Shown: positions 21,111-33,180 of the stretch, piece by piece
Layout: the number at the start of each line of letters is the position of its first letter
Position numbering within the stretch: position 1 is the first letter of the stretch
From: Augochlora pura
Taxonomy: Eukaryota > Arthropoda > Insecta > Hymenoptera > Halictidae
Direction: 5' to 3'
Assembly (NCBI RefSeq): GCF_028453695.1
Contig: NC_135774.1
Location: forward strand, 13,516,001 to 13,580,000
Length of the DNA: 64,000 bases
Notes under the pieces: model-generated
Databases searched by the model: none
Seen by the model: the letters and a program-made list of their open reading frames with translations, nothing else
What the model was told of the DNA's origin: nothing
Program-made: the position numbers and the translations under genes

Positions 21111-23633
21111 AGCTCGTCTCAACGGGCAGCTCGCTGCGGTAATCTCGCATGTCCCTCGTCCTTCGTTCATTCCAAATAAGACGAGGATAAAGACGGACAA
21201 GGGAAACAGAGGGGAGGAAGCGGGGACGAAGGAGGGGGAGGACGGAGCCTCGACCGGAGGAAGAATCGAGTACGAACATTTTTATCAGTCGTCGCTCCAG
21301 TCCTCCGCGGGAGGTCCGCTGCGTGCCTTGGTCGCCGCGGCGAACCCACGACCAGGTGGATTTTGATGGTCGGCGAAACGTCCGACCGTGGGTCTTCTAG
21401 GGAGGCGAAACTCTTCCGGGGTTCTTCCGCGGAAAACTGCCGTGAACTTCGCGTGAAGTCGGGCCCGGCCGCTTCTAAATATGGCGAACCTCGTAGTCGT
21501 ACGCGGACTTAATAGTCTGCGTTCCCGCGGGCAGGCACGCCGCACATCCTATTACCAATTATTTACGCACACCGGTGACGACAGTTTCTCGGACCTTGCC
21601 TTTGCCAAGTTCAACCGGGGAAAAGTTGAACAAGCCGCGCGCGCGCAGCGCGATGGGGTAGCCGTGCTGTAAATACTTGGGGGATCGACCCCACGGGACG
21701 CGCGATTTCAGTGACGGGACTCTTCGCTGGGTAAATCGTAAGAAAGCTGCATTTGCCTGAGCTCTTTAGGATTTGTACGATTTTGTTATCGATTTAATAT
21801 TAATATTAGTCTATGCTTTTAGCTTTGTTATTTTTTTGTAATGCTGTAGCATGGTTCATTGAATTATATGTGCTTCGAGGCTGTTGATCAGATTCTTAGT
21901 AAATAGATAAATAAATAAATAATACATAGTAAAGTTGCTATTAGTAATAGTTCGTCTATGAATCCTTTAGTGTATTACGTACGTGTCTTCAGGTTTCAGG
22001 CCATCAGCATACTTAGAGACAGAAATGCAAATAGAACGACTGAAATTTTTCATTGATGCGCTTTCGTGATTCGAAGCTCGCCTTTCACACGATTTGAAAT
22101 ACCCAATCACAGCTGATTTATAATTTCCTCGCGACAATATTTCGTCGATCGTTAACAAGAACGCGCGCCGATAGAACGTGTAATTAGCGAAGGTATCGAA
22201 CCTGAAGTGCCTCGTTGGCGGCTAATGGCGGCCGGGAGATACCGAAAGAACGTCTCGCGGCCGTTTTTTCTGGATTACCCGACGGATACGGGGGAACGAC
22301 AAAGAGAAAGACGGAGTCAATAATATCCACGTAAACACCCACACGCGTGGCGGCCCGTATGGGCTTCTCCGCGGCGATTGAGGCACGGCCCGGCCGTAAG
22401 TCTTGCACGGGCATAAACCAATCCTGAAAGGAGAACGCGATGCAACGGGGTATCCATTTCACGAGCGATGGAGACATCGGGGGTACCTCGTTCGATTCCA
22501 GCCATATGCTAATTCTCCTCTGAACCGCCGCTCACGGCGTCGTGTATGCCGCGCGGGGCCTCTACGGAAATAGGAGGAGGCCCCTCGAGGATACGTCCTC
22601 GACTACCACAACCATATTAAATCTTCCGCTGTTCCGCTTTTGCGATTGAAATCACCGTTGCCACCAAAACGGACACTCGGTAGCGAAAAGCATAGGCGAC
22701 GCCGAACCCAGCCGCCGTCGCGTCGGTTACCGTCACGCCGATTCCTCGCGCACCGGCCACGCTTCCATTTGCATCCGTGTACACCTTGCTAGGATAACGA
22801 CCCCCGTTGTTTTTCACCTGCCCGCTCCACCGACCCGCATCTCTAGGTCACCTGACGAGCGACGCTCCTTCTGGACGCTGTTGCTCCGATTCGGCTGCCT
22901 AGTCCAAGCTGGGGGAAATTCGGGCTTTGAGGTTAGGGACTTCGTCCTGCCGACGCGTGGATGTAAGATCTAAACTGGCTCAGACAGGGTTGCATAGTTT
23001 TGTTTCTTTATTTTTTAGATAAAGTAACGCAAGATAGATTTTAAGATAAATGCGTAAGGGTTTTCATAAAAGTCACTTATCAATTTTTATAAATACATCG
23101 TCATTTAATTTTTAAATGACGCGCAACTTCTTCGACGTGCTTTATTCACTAAATGATACCATAAAGCTTATACTGTAAAATAATAATTATAGATAAATTT
23201 ACAAGATTTTCTTGTACCTTTGAAAACGATTTCCCAAACAGCATGAATAATTACGGATCGCAGTGTCCAAGGAAGTCCCGAACTCTTTTTCCTATTGACG
23301 GTTTCCGGCATCGCGAGGGAGGCAGTGGTCCGTCAGTGTCCGCGACGGGCACATCGGCGGCGTGAATCACGGGAAACGCGATACGTCAACGGGGCCGCCG
23401 GTCGTTAATGGTTCACCGTGGCCGGTCCGCGGGGATAAATTCCAGCCACGTGTGAGAAATTACGGAACAGGCAGGTTCGGGCCCCGGGTACAGCTTCCAG
23501 GTAAAGACCGTAAAGCAGCGGCCGGGGAATCGATGTGATAGTTCTATTATAGCCGTTGGTACCAGAAGGTGTGTAACAAAGCGATACGATCGTCGTAACC
23601 GTCCGGAACACCTCGAGAACAACCCGGAGTTCT

Positions 23634-23635
<2 letters not shown>

Positions 23636-23688
<53 letters not shown>
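23636..23688. repeat. (CT)26 microsatellite
   Basis: An almost uninterrupted CT run of 53 bp, the longest in the window. It creates false Arg-Glu and Leu-Ser repeat proteins in several frames. Confidence 0.95.
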
Positions 23689-23689
<1 letters not shown>

Positions 23690-25354
23690 CGAGAACTCCG
23701 GGCCCGTGGCGCTCGGATTTAATGGAGCAAATCGTTCCCTGCTTTCGACCAATTATCGGGGCCCACGGTCTTCGGATGTGCCCGCGTCGACTATTCCGTG
23801 CCCCCGTGCATATACCTGCACACGTATCCGCGCGCGCGCGCGCGCACCTCGGGGACCCGATGCCACCGTTGCACACTCTGTACACTTTTCTCTTCCATTC
23901 TTTCACGGTCCGCATCCCCGATCCCACCCACCAGCGCAAAGTCCAATTAGAGCCGACTAGCCGTTCGAGATAATTGGCGAACACTTGCGCCGCGACGTAA
24001 CTCACCGGCCGGTAGCGTTTCTTCCTTACATTCTATTTTCTTGGTGCGGCACCCCCGTTCAGCCGGGGTCATCCCGGCTGTCGCCTCGCCGATGGGCCAG
24101 GATAATCCATTTAGCTGACTGGCCCCAGGCAAATTTTCTTGCCGTTATCCTCGCGTCTTGAGATCACCTGTCTTCTGCACGGCTACCTCACGGGCACCGT
24201 TCCCATCGATTAGACGAGCTGCACATCTTTGAATATGTAGACCGTGGCCTCGGGTGCGGATCTTTACGCGAAACAAAAATTATTCGACGTAATTGTGAGA
24301 GACGGTGGTTAGGTGCGATGGCTTTGCTACTTTAAGAAGTCTAAGAAGTTGTAATTAATGTGGAAATGTCTTTGAATTGGTCTAATGTAGAGGCAGGTTT
24401 TTTGTGTTTAATGGGGGGTCATTCTTGTCAGAAATGTATAAAATTTCATGTCTACTATGGACAGTCAGATTAGGAGACAAATGCATAACTGCAGGAGTGA
24501 AGCATTAATGATTCTGAATAGAATTACTGAATGGGACTATTGTAACAATTTTTCTTGACTAGCCACGAAAGTGGACTTTTATATTAATTTAATGAACACG
24601 TTCAATAAGGTGCAAGAAGATTAAATGATCGATAGACTTTATAATCTATATATTGGATCCCTTCAAAAATTAAAAGGCATTTAATTCAATATTTCGCCAA
24701 AGACAGGACTTGACCATTAAAAAATCACCTTCCGCATCCTCGTAAAATAAGTCATCAACATCCCGAATCACCTAATTACTTCAAGCTATTCTTACTAAAA
24801 AATAGTTGAACAGGTTGCAGGATCCGGGACAGGTGTCTCCCATCTCGCCACAGTTATTTCCGAAACAGTGCAAGCCCGTGAACGTTATAGTACAAAACGG
24901 CCTAAGGTGCAGGATAGTCACCTTTCTCCTTTTCTCCGGCGATCGGGCTGTATACGCGCGTGTAACGAGATCGCGACGCGGCGCGCCGAACGGGAGACGT
25001 ATGGGAAGGCCTGGTAACCGGGTGTACCGCAGGAACAGACCGGAGTCGGACCGATCCTTCGGTTGTTTTTGTTCCGACTGACTTATCGATATTGGCACGT
25101 TGTGTTACGAACGTGTACGTAACTACTCGACGAAGCCGGGGCGGCGCGGCGCGGCCGGGACCGGGCCTCGAGACGTCGACAAGAAAGAACAGAAAAGAGT
25201 GGAGCAAAAAACGAGGAGAAAGAAGTCGACGGAAGAATTGTGGAGAACGGAGCCGCACGGAGGCACACGGGACTCTTGAAGGAGCGAGGGTAACCGGAGC
25301 CCGGCTGAATTATTGCTAAGTGAGGGCAGAACTTTGACCGGCGACCAGCGCGTG

Positions 25355-26520
25355 TCCCTACACGCGTTTAACGTACTGCGCGCTTACTTCTGTGAAATCG
25401 TATCGTTGTCTCAATGTTTCGGGCCCGCCGGGTAGAATAGAGTTCTGTTAAGAAATATTCGATCGGTTTGACAACTGTGCAGTAAGTCGATCGATGCGGT
25501 GAAGCGTCTTCTGCAGGCGTCGAAGTCTCTGGAAGCATTAATAAAATAATTATGTGAACATTATTTGATGAAATAGGGTTTCCTGGAACATATGCAGTTG
25601 TTTTCATTCAATTCTATAACAGTTCGTCATTTATACAGCTATTTAAAGAAGGCGTAGTGGTAGATCACTCTTGTGCAAGCATTGAAGTCTCCGCGACGAT
25701 TTAACGTTTGTGCGTTGTTTTAGGTACTTCATCTATTAGGGAAAATAATGATGTGGATGTTATTTAATAAAATCGGCTTCAATGGAACGTATGAAGCTAG
25801 TTTCATGAAATTCGATCACTGTTTGTAGTTTTTACAGATTTTAAAAAAAGCGGACGGTCGTGCTCATGTGGGCATTGAAGTTTCCGGGACGGCTTGACGT
25901 TTATGCGTTGTTTCAATTACTTTATCTGTTAGGAATAATTATGATATGGATATTAGTTGATAAAATAGGCTTCACTGGAATGTAGGAAGCTAGTTTCATG
26001 AAATTCTGTAATTTTTTTTCAGTTTCTACAGCTTTTTAAAGAAAAAGTATCAATGGTTCGCGCTTGTGCGGGCATTGAAGTCTCCAACTTTACTATTTTT
26101 TAAATGCTTCACCAACAAATTTAAATAATTCAATGAATGTTATCTATTACAGTAAACTATACCCTACCGTATTAATTTGAATTCATGAAATTTAAGTACC
26201 GTTAATGCTTTTAACAGTTGTTTTAAAAATGCATACCGGCGAACTGCGTTCTTGCAGGCGTTCAAGTCTCAACCACCGCGCGCTCTTTCAACCGCGCTCT
26301 CGAACAATTTAAATAATCGCACGAACGTTATCGATTAAAATAACGTTTCCTGTGCGGCATATTTCCTCGCGCGGCTCGAGTCTAACCACAGCCCGCAGTT
26401 CCTGCGAGCGTTCGAAGAACGGGCCGCGTTAAACCGTCCCGCAAAAATGAAATAATTCGAAGGATCATTACGCCTTTATTAAATAGCGCAAGGTTTATTA
26501 CGACGTACGCACAAAGGGCA
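25355..26520. repeat. Decayed tandem array, unit 150-210 bp (mean about 180), six to seven copies
   Basis: An anchor of the form GGC(A/G)TTGAAGTCTC recurs at about 25515, 25676, 25868, 26075, 26256 and 26411. It is followed in each unit by AAATAATTATG.GAA-type sequence, TTATT..ATAAAATAGG.TTC, and TTTCATGAAATT. A seventh, poorer unit may start at 25355 (TTTAACGTACTGCGCGCTTA). Spacing varies from about 155 to 207 bp. The array has no continuous frame. Its copies become more CpG-rich rightward. Confidence 0.7.
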
Positions 26521-28950
26521 AGAGTCCCATAGCTGCCCGGCTGCAGGAAATCAGCAATTTCTAGAAATCAATGTCGATGGTTTAACGATGCCCCCCTCCC
26601 TCTCATTGTAGCGCGATGATAAATGACCGAGTCGCCGGCCGACGGAATAGAACGCAGGTGTAATTCATAGTTTGACGTAATTTTTCCCGGTCGCGGAACA
26701 ACGCCGGGGCCCGGCACGAACGCGAAAGAAATCCCCGGCGTTCAAGGATAACCGCAAGAATACTAATATGGAAGCGCGTATGAAGTTAAGACGTGTTTGC
26801 CTCTATCAAGACTATATTATTACCGTCCACCGGACGATTGTAATGCCTCGCGGGAGTGAAAGAATGGCTACATGACAGGGAGAGAGGAGACGCACGCTCC
26901 CCGGCTCTCTTCAGCAGGGAGTACGCGGAGGCTTCTCGCCAACTTCCGCCGGCTTAGAGAAAGGCGAATCGGCCGAGAGGAGCCCGAACGATCTTGCCTC
27001 CTTTCATGAGCCACGGGTTAAGCAAGAGTTATTGCCAACCAGATGCGTTATAATAGAGACAAGTGACTAATAGTTTGATTCCTAGTTGGGCCCTCGCGCC
27101 TCGCGCCCGCCGGAAGTCGTTAATTACACAATTTCGCTAATTGCGGCGGGCCGCGGCGCCGTTGCGGCTCTCGCTGGCCGATGGAACGCGAGGAAAAGAA
27201 AACACGGCCGAGGGTGAAGGGACCGAGAGAGCCGGCCCCCGGGGGAACGAGGCGACGGGAGGAGGGGCAGGCCCCGGTGAATATTTGATCGGCGAAGAGG
27301 ACGTGATCCGAGGAACTGGTTTCGAGATAAACGCAACTATGTAAATTTCGTCGCCCGGACACGTGTATTAACGCTACATTTGCCAGCGGGGAGCAATAAA
27401 TCCTTTTGTTCCCCGGGCCCGGCTGATCGCGAAAAAGGACGAGCCCCGAGGTCCGCTCCTCCCGTCTGTCCTCCCGGTCTCTCGTTTTATTCGTTTTGAT
27501 TTCTTTTCGACCCACCTCGGGGGAGAGAGGGGGGCTGCGTTAACGGTGTATCGACCTACTCGCGGCCAGAGGTGCAAATTGAACGGCAGCGAACGACAGC
27601 AGAAGAAGGACACATTCCTTGCTCATTGTGCGCGGGCCCATAGCGAGGCCGCGATCCTCTGCTAATACAACAACGGCTGAATGTTTCCAACCACCTGCTC
27701 CCGACCATCTTATTTTCTGGGAATGCGACAGGCGACCGACAACGGAGAGAGTTCGATTTTATTCGGATCTCGTTTTGAAGCAATTTTAACACTTACAAGA
27801 GCGCGCAAAGTACCGTAAAAATTTTATAAAATTGCACGATTAATTTTCCAACATTCTTACACAGTGGACATCATAATAAAACTGAGAAATTATAATATTA
27901 GTTAGCGCAAAAATTTCTTCACTCTGGCATCGATTGATTTAATTTATAATAGGAAAATCTTCACATTTAATTGACTAAATTTCAAATGAGACTCAGATGT
28001 TTTCGTTGAAATAAAGAGAAATAATTGAATAAAATCTTAAAACGACAGAGAGTGCGCAGAAATTATTTGACAATATTCCTGCAATTACTTTAAGCTATAA
28101 ACATTTATTACAATCCTTGCTGTAGCAGAAATTAAAATAGATTAAGTCGATTTTAAATATACTTAGTCAAAGAAAAATCTATCTTATTAAAACAAGATAT
28201 ATTTTGTCAATGGAAAATATATTTTGTTAATGGAAAATATATTTTATAAAAGGAATATATACTCGAACAGAGGATAATGCTCTCAAAAAAGTATTTCGTT
28301 AAAAAGCAACAGCAAAATGTGTTTGGTTAAAGGAGAAACGTGCTTCTTCTGTCATTTCTCGTCCGCGGATCGCGCGAAACGAAGCCGAGCTTCTTGCTTA
28401 CTCTGTCACCGTCAAAAACACGCGGAACACGAGACAATCTATCATTTCTTTTCTTACGAGGGTAGAAACATCGCGGGCAATGATTCCGGTGACCGCAACG
28501 CCGCTCGTGGTCCCGGGGAAAAAGGGGGGTCCGGCTAGATGGGATCGCGGCGCGAGTAGATCGTATTGCGCAAGAAAACGGTAACCGCGATGCCATGTGA
28601 ACGCTTTAATTATTTAAGTCCCGGATCCAGCTCGATTCCACCTTCCTCGATTTCTTGCCGCGGCCTTGGTGATGCAGTATCCTATCCTCCTCTAATTATT
28701 ACCTCCTCCTACCGGCGGCGCGCCGCACGGTGCACGCTCGCCGATAAACACGGACCTGCTAACTTTATTTAATATTACATTGTCCGATCTTGATTAACAA
28801 ACGAATTTTATTATCGCCACGCTCGTGCTCGATTCATGGTTAAACTGCCGTCATTTTTTAATGATGCGAACATGGTGGTATGAAACGGTTTAACGCTGAA
28901 AATGTTAGTATTTATTGTTGGAGCAATTATGCTGTAAGGAAAATTGATAA
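26521..28950. other. Non-coding: CpG-rich blocks and AT islands
   Basis: CpG-rich at 26520-27780 and 28320-28790; AT-rich at 27790-28320 and from 28790. The frames at 27120-27613 overlap on both strands. No gene seen. Confidence 0.5.
28197..28260. repeat. 20-bp tandem repeat, three copies
   Basis: TATATTTTGTCAATGGAAAA-type units repeat three times inside an AT-rich island. Confidence 0.8.
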
Positions 28951-29170
28951 CCCTTTGCATTCAAGTGGTGATTTTGAGGTAACACGGTAACAAATTAATT
29001 TTTATAGTAACAAAGTTTAGATTAAAAAGATTCTTAACAGTAAAACTGTTGGTATGAGTCACAAGGAACAATTTCATATGTAAAAATATATTTTGTAACA
29101 TAAAATGGAAATATATAAGCTAGAAAAATTATTTTAGATTCAGAGATATAATGCCTTCGAGTGAAAAGGA
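28951..29170. mobile_element. Decayed piggyBac-like miniature element, 220 bp
   Basis: The left end CCCTTTGCATTCAAGTGGTG and the reverse complement of the right end, TCCTTTTCACTCGAAGGCAT, match at about 14 of 20 bases. The right flank is TTAA; the left flank is a mutated ATAA. The interior is AT-rich with no frame. TTAA targets with CCC...GGG-type ends are typical of the piggyBac superfamily. Confidence 0.45.
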
Positions 29171-31910
29171 TTAAAAATCCGCGAAAATTCGGTCTCGTTA
29201 CTTTTATGAGACATTGCATATCAAATGTCCTTATTACTCTGTAGATTTGGTGTTAAATAAATTACACAAGGTGTAGTTTTATGATTTCGTGATATATTAT
29301 AAATTTACGTGATTTACCCAAGAATTTCTTGTCTTTACAGTTCTTATAATTGTAAATTGAAGAATTGTTTAGTAGTTTATTAAATTTATTAAATTTATTA
29401 GTTACGTTATTAGCTTAGTAAATTTAAATTATGCAAATAGAATTTATACATCTATATCACATTTTTAACCAATTAATAATTTTAAATATTATCTATACTA
29501 AAAACTGCTTTATAAAATTACAAAATATTTACATTTTTAAAAAATACTATATTGATACAATTCTTCAATGGAAAATATTTGTCGCGTTTTATCAGCGTTT
29601 TTAAGATTCAATTTCCTGTCTAAAGACGAATTCTTTCGCAGTTTAGAATTATTTGAAGATGGACCTGCATGTGCGCGAGATCATCGGGATCGATAACGGC
29701 GAGATGGATGCGAACGCGAGGAGCGAGGCTGCCGTAAATTTCCATCGGAAAATGGAGAGTCGGACAAGGTCCAAAAATACCGTGGTCTCGTTAGACGAGC
29801 GGGAGAAACAGGTTCCACGTTCGCTTTTCGTCAGCGCCAAAGTCAATACGCGCAAGGCCGTCTAGATGCAAGATGACCCGCGATCTTGTACGCCGTGGCA
29901 TTTTCTTCTTCCTTCTCCGCAAAAATGTATATTAACATTCGACTAACTTGCAACTGGTTGTCTGCTGCGATTCCGCGCAGCGGCGCGCAGGAGTTCGTGG
30001 AACAATATCGAAGATATTCTCCGACTTGCGATTGAAACTCGCATCTTTTATGCATGTGCTGCATCTAGCAAATTCAAAGACTCGTACAACAAAATCTGTG
30101 GTTAAATAAATACTAGAGAAATAATGAATAATATAATTCGAGTTGAAGAAATAGTATATTCTTTTAATTGAGGATTTTGTTTGTATTTGTATTATTTTAT
30201 AGCTATTCAAATCAGTAATATGGAGGACAAATTTTTATGTGAATTCCGTCCCTTGGTATTTAAGTTAAAAAATATATAAACATCCTTACCTAATATTATA
30301 CAGAATATTTTGTCTTCGTTGGATGCGTTTAAACTAAAAAAGAATTCCAAGAGATAAGACACCACAAAATTACCGAATCACATTGCACGCTCAGAATTTC
30401 AAAGCTCACCATAAACCTATGGTTTACTCAACCCGTGGGATGAACAACGGGCATAAAATTACCGCAACTTTTCATCGGAGTAGTCTCGTTGAAATCACGC
30501 TCCGGAACAGTCTCTCGGCACAGCCGGTAATCCGGTCGGACAGCGGGAATGAATTAATCCGTCAATCGCAGCCGTGAACGGTGTTTTCCGTGCCGGCGCC
30601 AGAGATCAATAGCGCGAGAAGCCGGGCTGTTGGCCGACTCCGCGAATCGGGACGCCGCGGCGTTGTATTCGGTCTCGCGGGAACAAAAACAGGTTCCGTC
30701 TCCGTTTTCCAATCCGCGCAAGGACATCCGTAGCCGGGACACGCGCGGAACGGGCTTATTACAGAGGGCACTTGCACTTTCACCGGGAATTTTTCCAGCG
30801 GGACACGCGCGAAATTAACAGTCGGTCCCGCGTTTAGAAGTTCACGCGCGCGATACATAATACCGTGGAACGCGAAAAACGGCCGGCACACGGGCGTAAA
30901 TATCTGCGCCGGGCCCCGCTTTAACGAGCGTAAATCGTCTATTGCGAGTACAATATGGAAATATGAGCGCGCCGGGGCCGCTCGTGTAATTCACCTGGCA
31001 CGGATCGCTTTGATCACGGTGCACGGTGATCTAGCCTCTGTGTGGCAAGACTCGAATTTTTAAATACGCGTGTTCGGAGGAATTTTTGTTCGCTACGAGA
31101 TTGCGTCCTGTCAGAGTTATAGAATAGAAGTGTATTATTTCTGTTATATTGACAAAGAGTCGAAGACTAAATTTGCTATTAAAAGAAGGCGTAATTACTT
31201 TTATAACTCGTTAAAAATGAAATTATGAGTTTTGAATTAAAATTAACTTATAAGTTATAAATTAATATTAAGTTATGAGTTATAAGTTAAAATTAAATTA
31301 TGAATAAAAAATTAAAATTCAATAATGATTTTAGAAACTAATTATATAGAATAAAATAATTTAGAAACATGTTAGGATTTTATTGTGATGCTCGTACTTA
31401 ACTATTTTCCAATTATTTAATTTCCAAAGTATTTAGAGTTCCAATGTCAATTCCAAGTTTAAAAATTCCACTGTGCACAGTTGAATAATATATATAATAT
31501 ACAGTCGAACAAATTCGCTCAAATACACACAACTACTCAACACCAAGATTATCAAATATTAACTCTTAATTGTAGTTTCCTAAAAATTTCCAAAGCATCC
31601 TGTATAACAAAACCATTTCCACACTATTCAGACGAATCATATCCAGTAATCCATGACCCCAACTGACATCACTGTACTTCCGAAACGGTCTGCCCCACGA
31701 AATTCTAAAATCGGTGGAAGCGAGACCCCCAGTTAGGCTCGAATAACCGAGATAGCAGAGCGCGCCGTAACGACACGGCCCGATCGAATCGTCGGATAAA
31801 AATCGAGGATAAGAATGCCGAGCGTTTACACGAGCATTTAGTGCAACCCGAAACGCAAACGGAACGCGCGGTAGGGTGGAGGAGATGCTGTGGTAGGGGA
31901 CACCAGAATG
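29171..31910. other. Non-coding: AT-rich then CpG-rich
   Basis: AT-rich at 29220-29640, 30060-30380 and 31100-31680. A CpG-moderate patch at 29640-29900 holds a 70-codon frame opened by TTG on the plus strand and a mirrored minus frame, with no known motif. CpG-rich at 30400-31050 with overlapping frames. AT-rich tandem TTATAAGTTA-type sequence lies at 31200-31320. Confidence 0.5.
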
Positions 31911-32463
31911 CGAGGGAGGAGAGAAGGTCTGAGGAAGAAGAAGGCGAAGACGAAGACGAAGAGAAAGGAGAGAAAGAAGGAGAAAAAGGAGGAGAAATAA
32001 AAAGAGAAGAAGAAGGATAGGAAGGAGAAATAGAAAGAGAAGAAAAAGGATAAGAAAAGGAGAAATAGAAAGAGAAGAAGGAGGATAAGAAAAGGAGAAA
32101 TAGAAAGAGAAGAAGGAGGATAAGAAAAGGAGAAATAGAAAGAGAAGAAGAAGGATAAGAAAAGGAGAAATAGAAAGAGAAGAAGAAGGAGAAATAGAAA
32201 GAGAAAAAGAAGGAGTAGAAAGAGAAGAAGGAGAAGAAGAACGAAAAATAGAAAGAGAAGAAGGAGGAGAAGGCGAAGAAAGAGTAGAAGACGCAGAAGA
32301 GGAGGAGGAGGATGAGGGCGCGGAGGAAGCGAGAGAGCCGAGAAGAAATAAAATGTAAAGAAGGCGGCGGAGGCGGAGGAGAGAAAGAAAAAGAGCAAAA
32401 CACCAAGAAGCGGGGAAGGAGGAAGGACGAGAAAGGAAGAGAGAGAGAGAGAGAGAGAGGTAA
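31911..32463. repeat. Polypurine tract of about 550 bp
   Basis: The plus strand is nearly all A and G, with scattered T and C. The minus-strand frame through it (457 codons) and two others (186 and 233) are runs of Ser, Leu, Phe and Pro produced by pyrimidine triplets. It ends in (GA)n at 32440-32460. Such mirror-like purine tracts can adopt triplex structures. Confidence 0.9.
32016..32175. repeat. 35-bp minisatellite within the polypurine tract
   Basis: TAAGAAAAGG recurs at 32051, 32086, 32121 and 32156, exactly 35 bp apart. The rest of the unit (GAGAAATAGAAAGAGAAGAA) is nearly identical in each copy. Partial units continue to about 32270. Confidence 0.9.
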
Positions 32464-33148
32464 AAGCGGGGAGAAAGAGAGACGCTGATGGGATTATAAG
32501 TAATGCGCCGCAGCACGTGGCCCCGGTGAGCCCACCTCCAGGTTGTCAAACCTGTTTCTTCGTATGTGCCATCGTCTCGAAGGCGAAGGTGCAGAGCGTG
32601 AGCGCGGGTGCCGCGCGGCCGTACCACGAAATCCCTATCGACCGATTTCAGCGTTCGTCCTAAAAATAGAAGCGGCCGCGCCACCGTCCACCCCCCATAA
32701 CCGCGAACGAGATCACCCGGTGGAATTTTCGACGGCCACGGTGAACCGTAACGCTTCGGGGGCCCCCACGAGCCGCCGGGCCCCTCCCCGGACCCGGGCC
32801 TCTTCATCATCGTTCCCCGGGCAACGCGGAGGCGTAGCCTCGTCAACGAGTGAGATCCACTGTCGAAATACCCGGAGGAGCAAGTAGCAACCATTAGGCG
32901 ACCAACCTGTGCCTTAATGGAAAAATTGAAGATAACCACCGGCCTGCCACTCGACCACTCAACCGATTCGCCCTGGCCGTGGCGCGAGAGGCGTTTTCGT
33001 CGATTACGTCAACAAACTGGCCCACGAGCGACGCTACGAAATCCCGAGGGAGATCTACTCTTGTTTTCTCGATCTTCTAGCGATTTTAACGCAGCTTGTA
33101 ACAATTGTTCGAGGCTGGGGGAGTTTTACGATTTTTTTGTATTTTTCG

Positions 33149-33180
33149 ACACTTTATTTGACTTTATTTGACTTTATTTG
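33149..33180. repeat. (ACTTTATTTG)3 tandem repeat
   Basis: Three perfect 10-bp units in AT-rich sequence. Confidence 0.9.

Larger units (their letters stand above)
20901..25354. other. Non-coding: mostly CpG-rich blocks
   Basis: CpG-rich at 20900-21760, 21960-22990 and 23250-24290, with AT-rich gaps between and AT at 24290-24800. No frame resembles a known protein. The tract 24900-25320 is CpG-rich with GGCGC units at 25137-25155. No gene seen. Confidence 0.5.

Noticed and set aside
25355..26520. CRISPR-like array
   Set aside because: Units are 150-210 bp, diverged throughout and in eukaryotic sequence; there are no short identical repeats with unique spacers.
31566..32939. 457-codon minus-strand open frame, the longest in the window
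   Set aside because: It is translation of a polypurine minisatellite: runs of Ser, Leu, Phe and Pro, with parallel open frames in the other registers. No non-repetitive domain is present.
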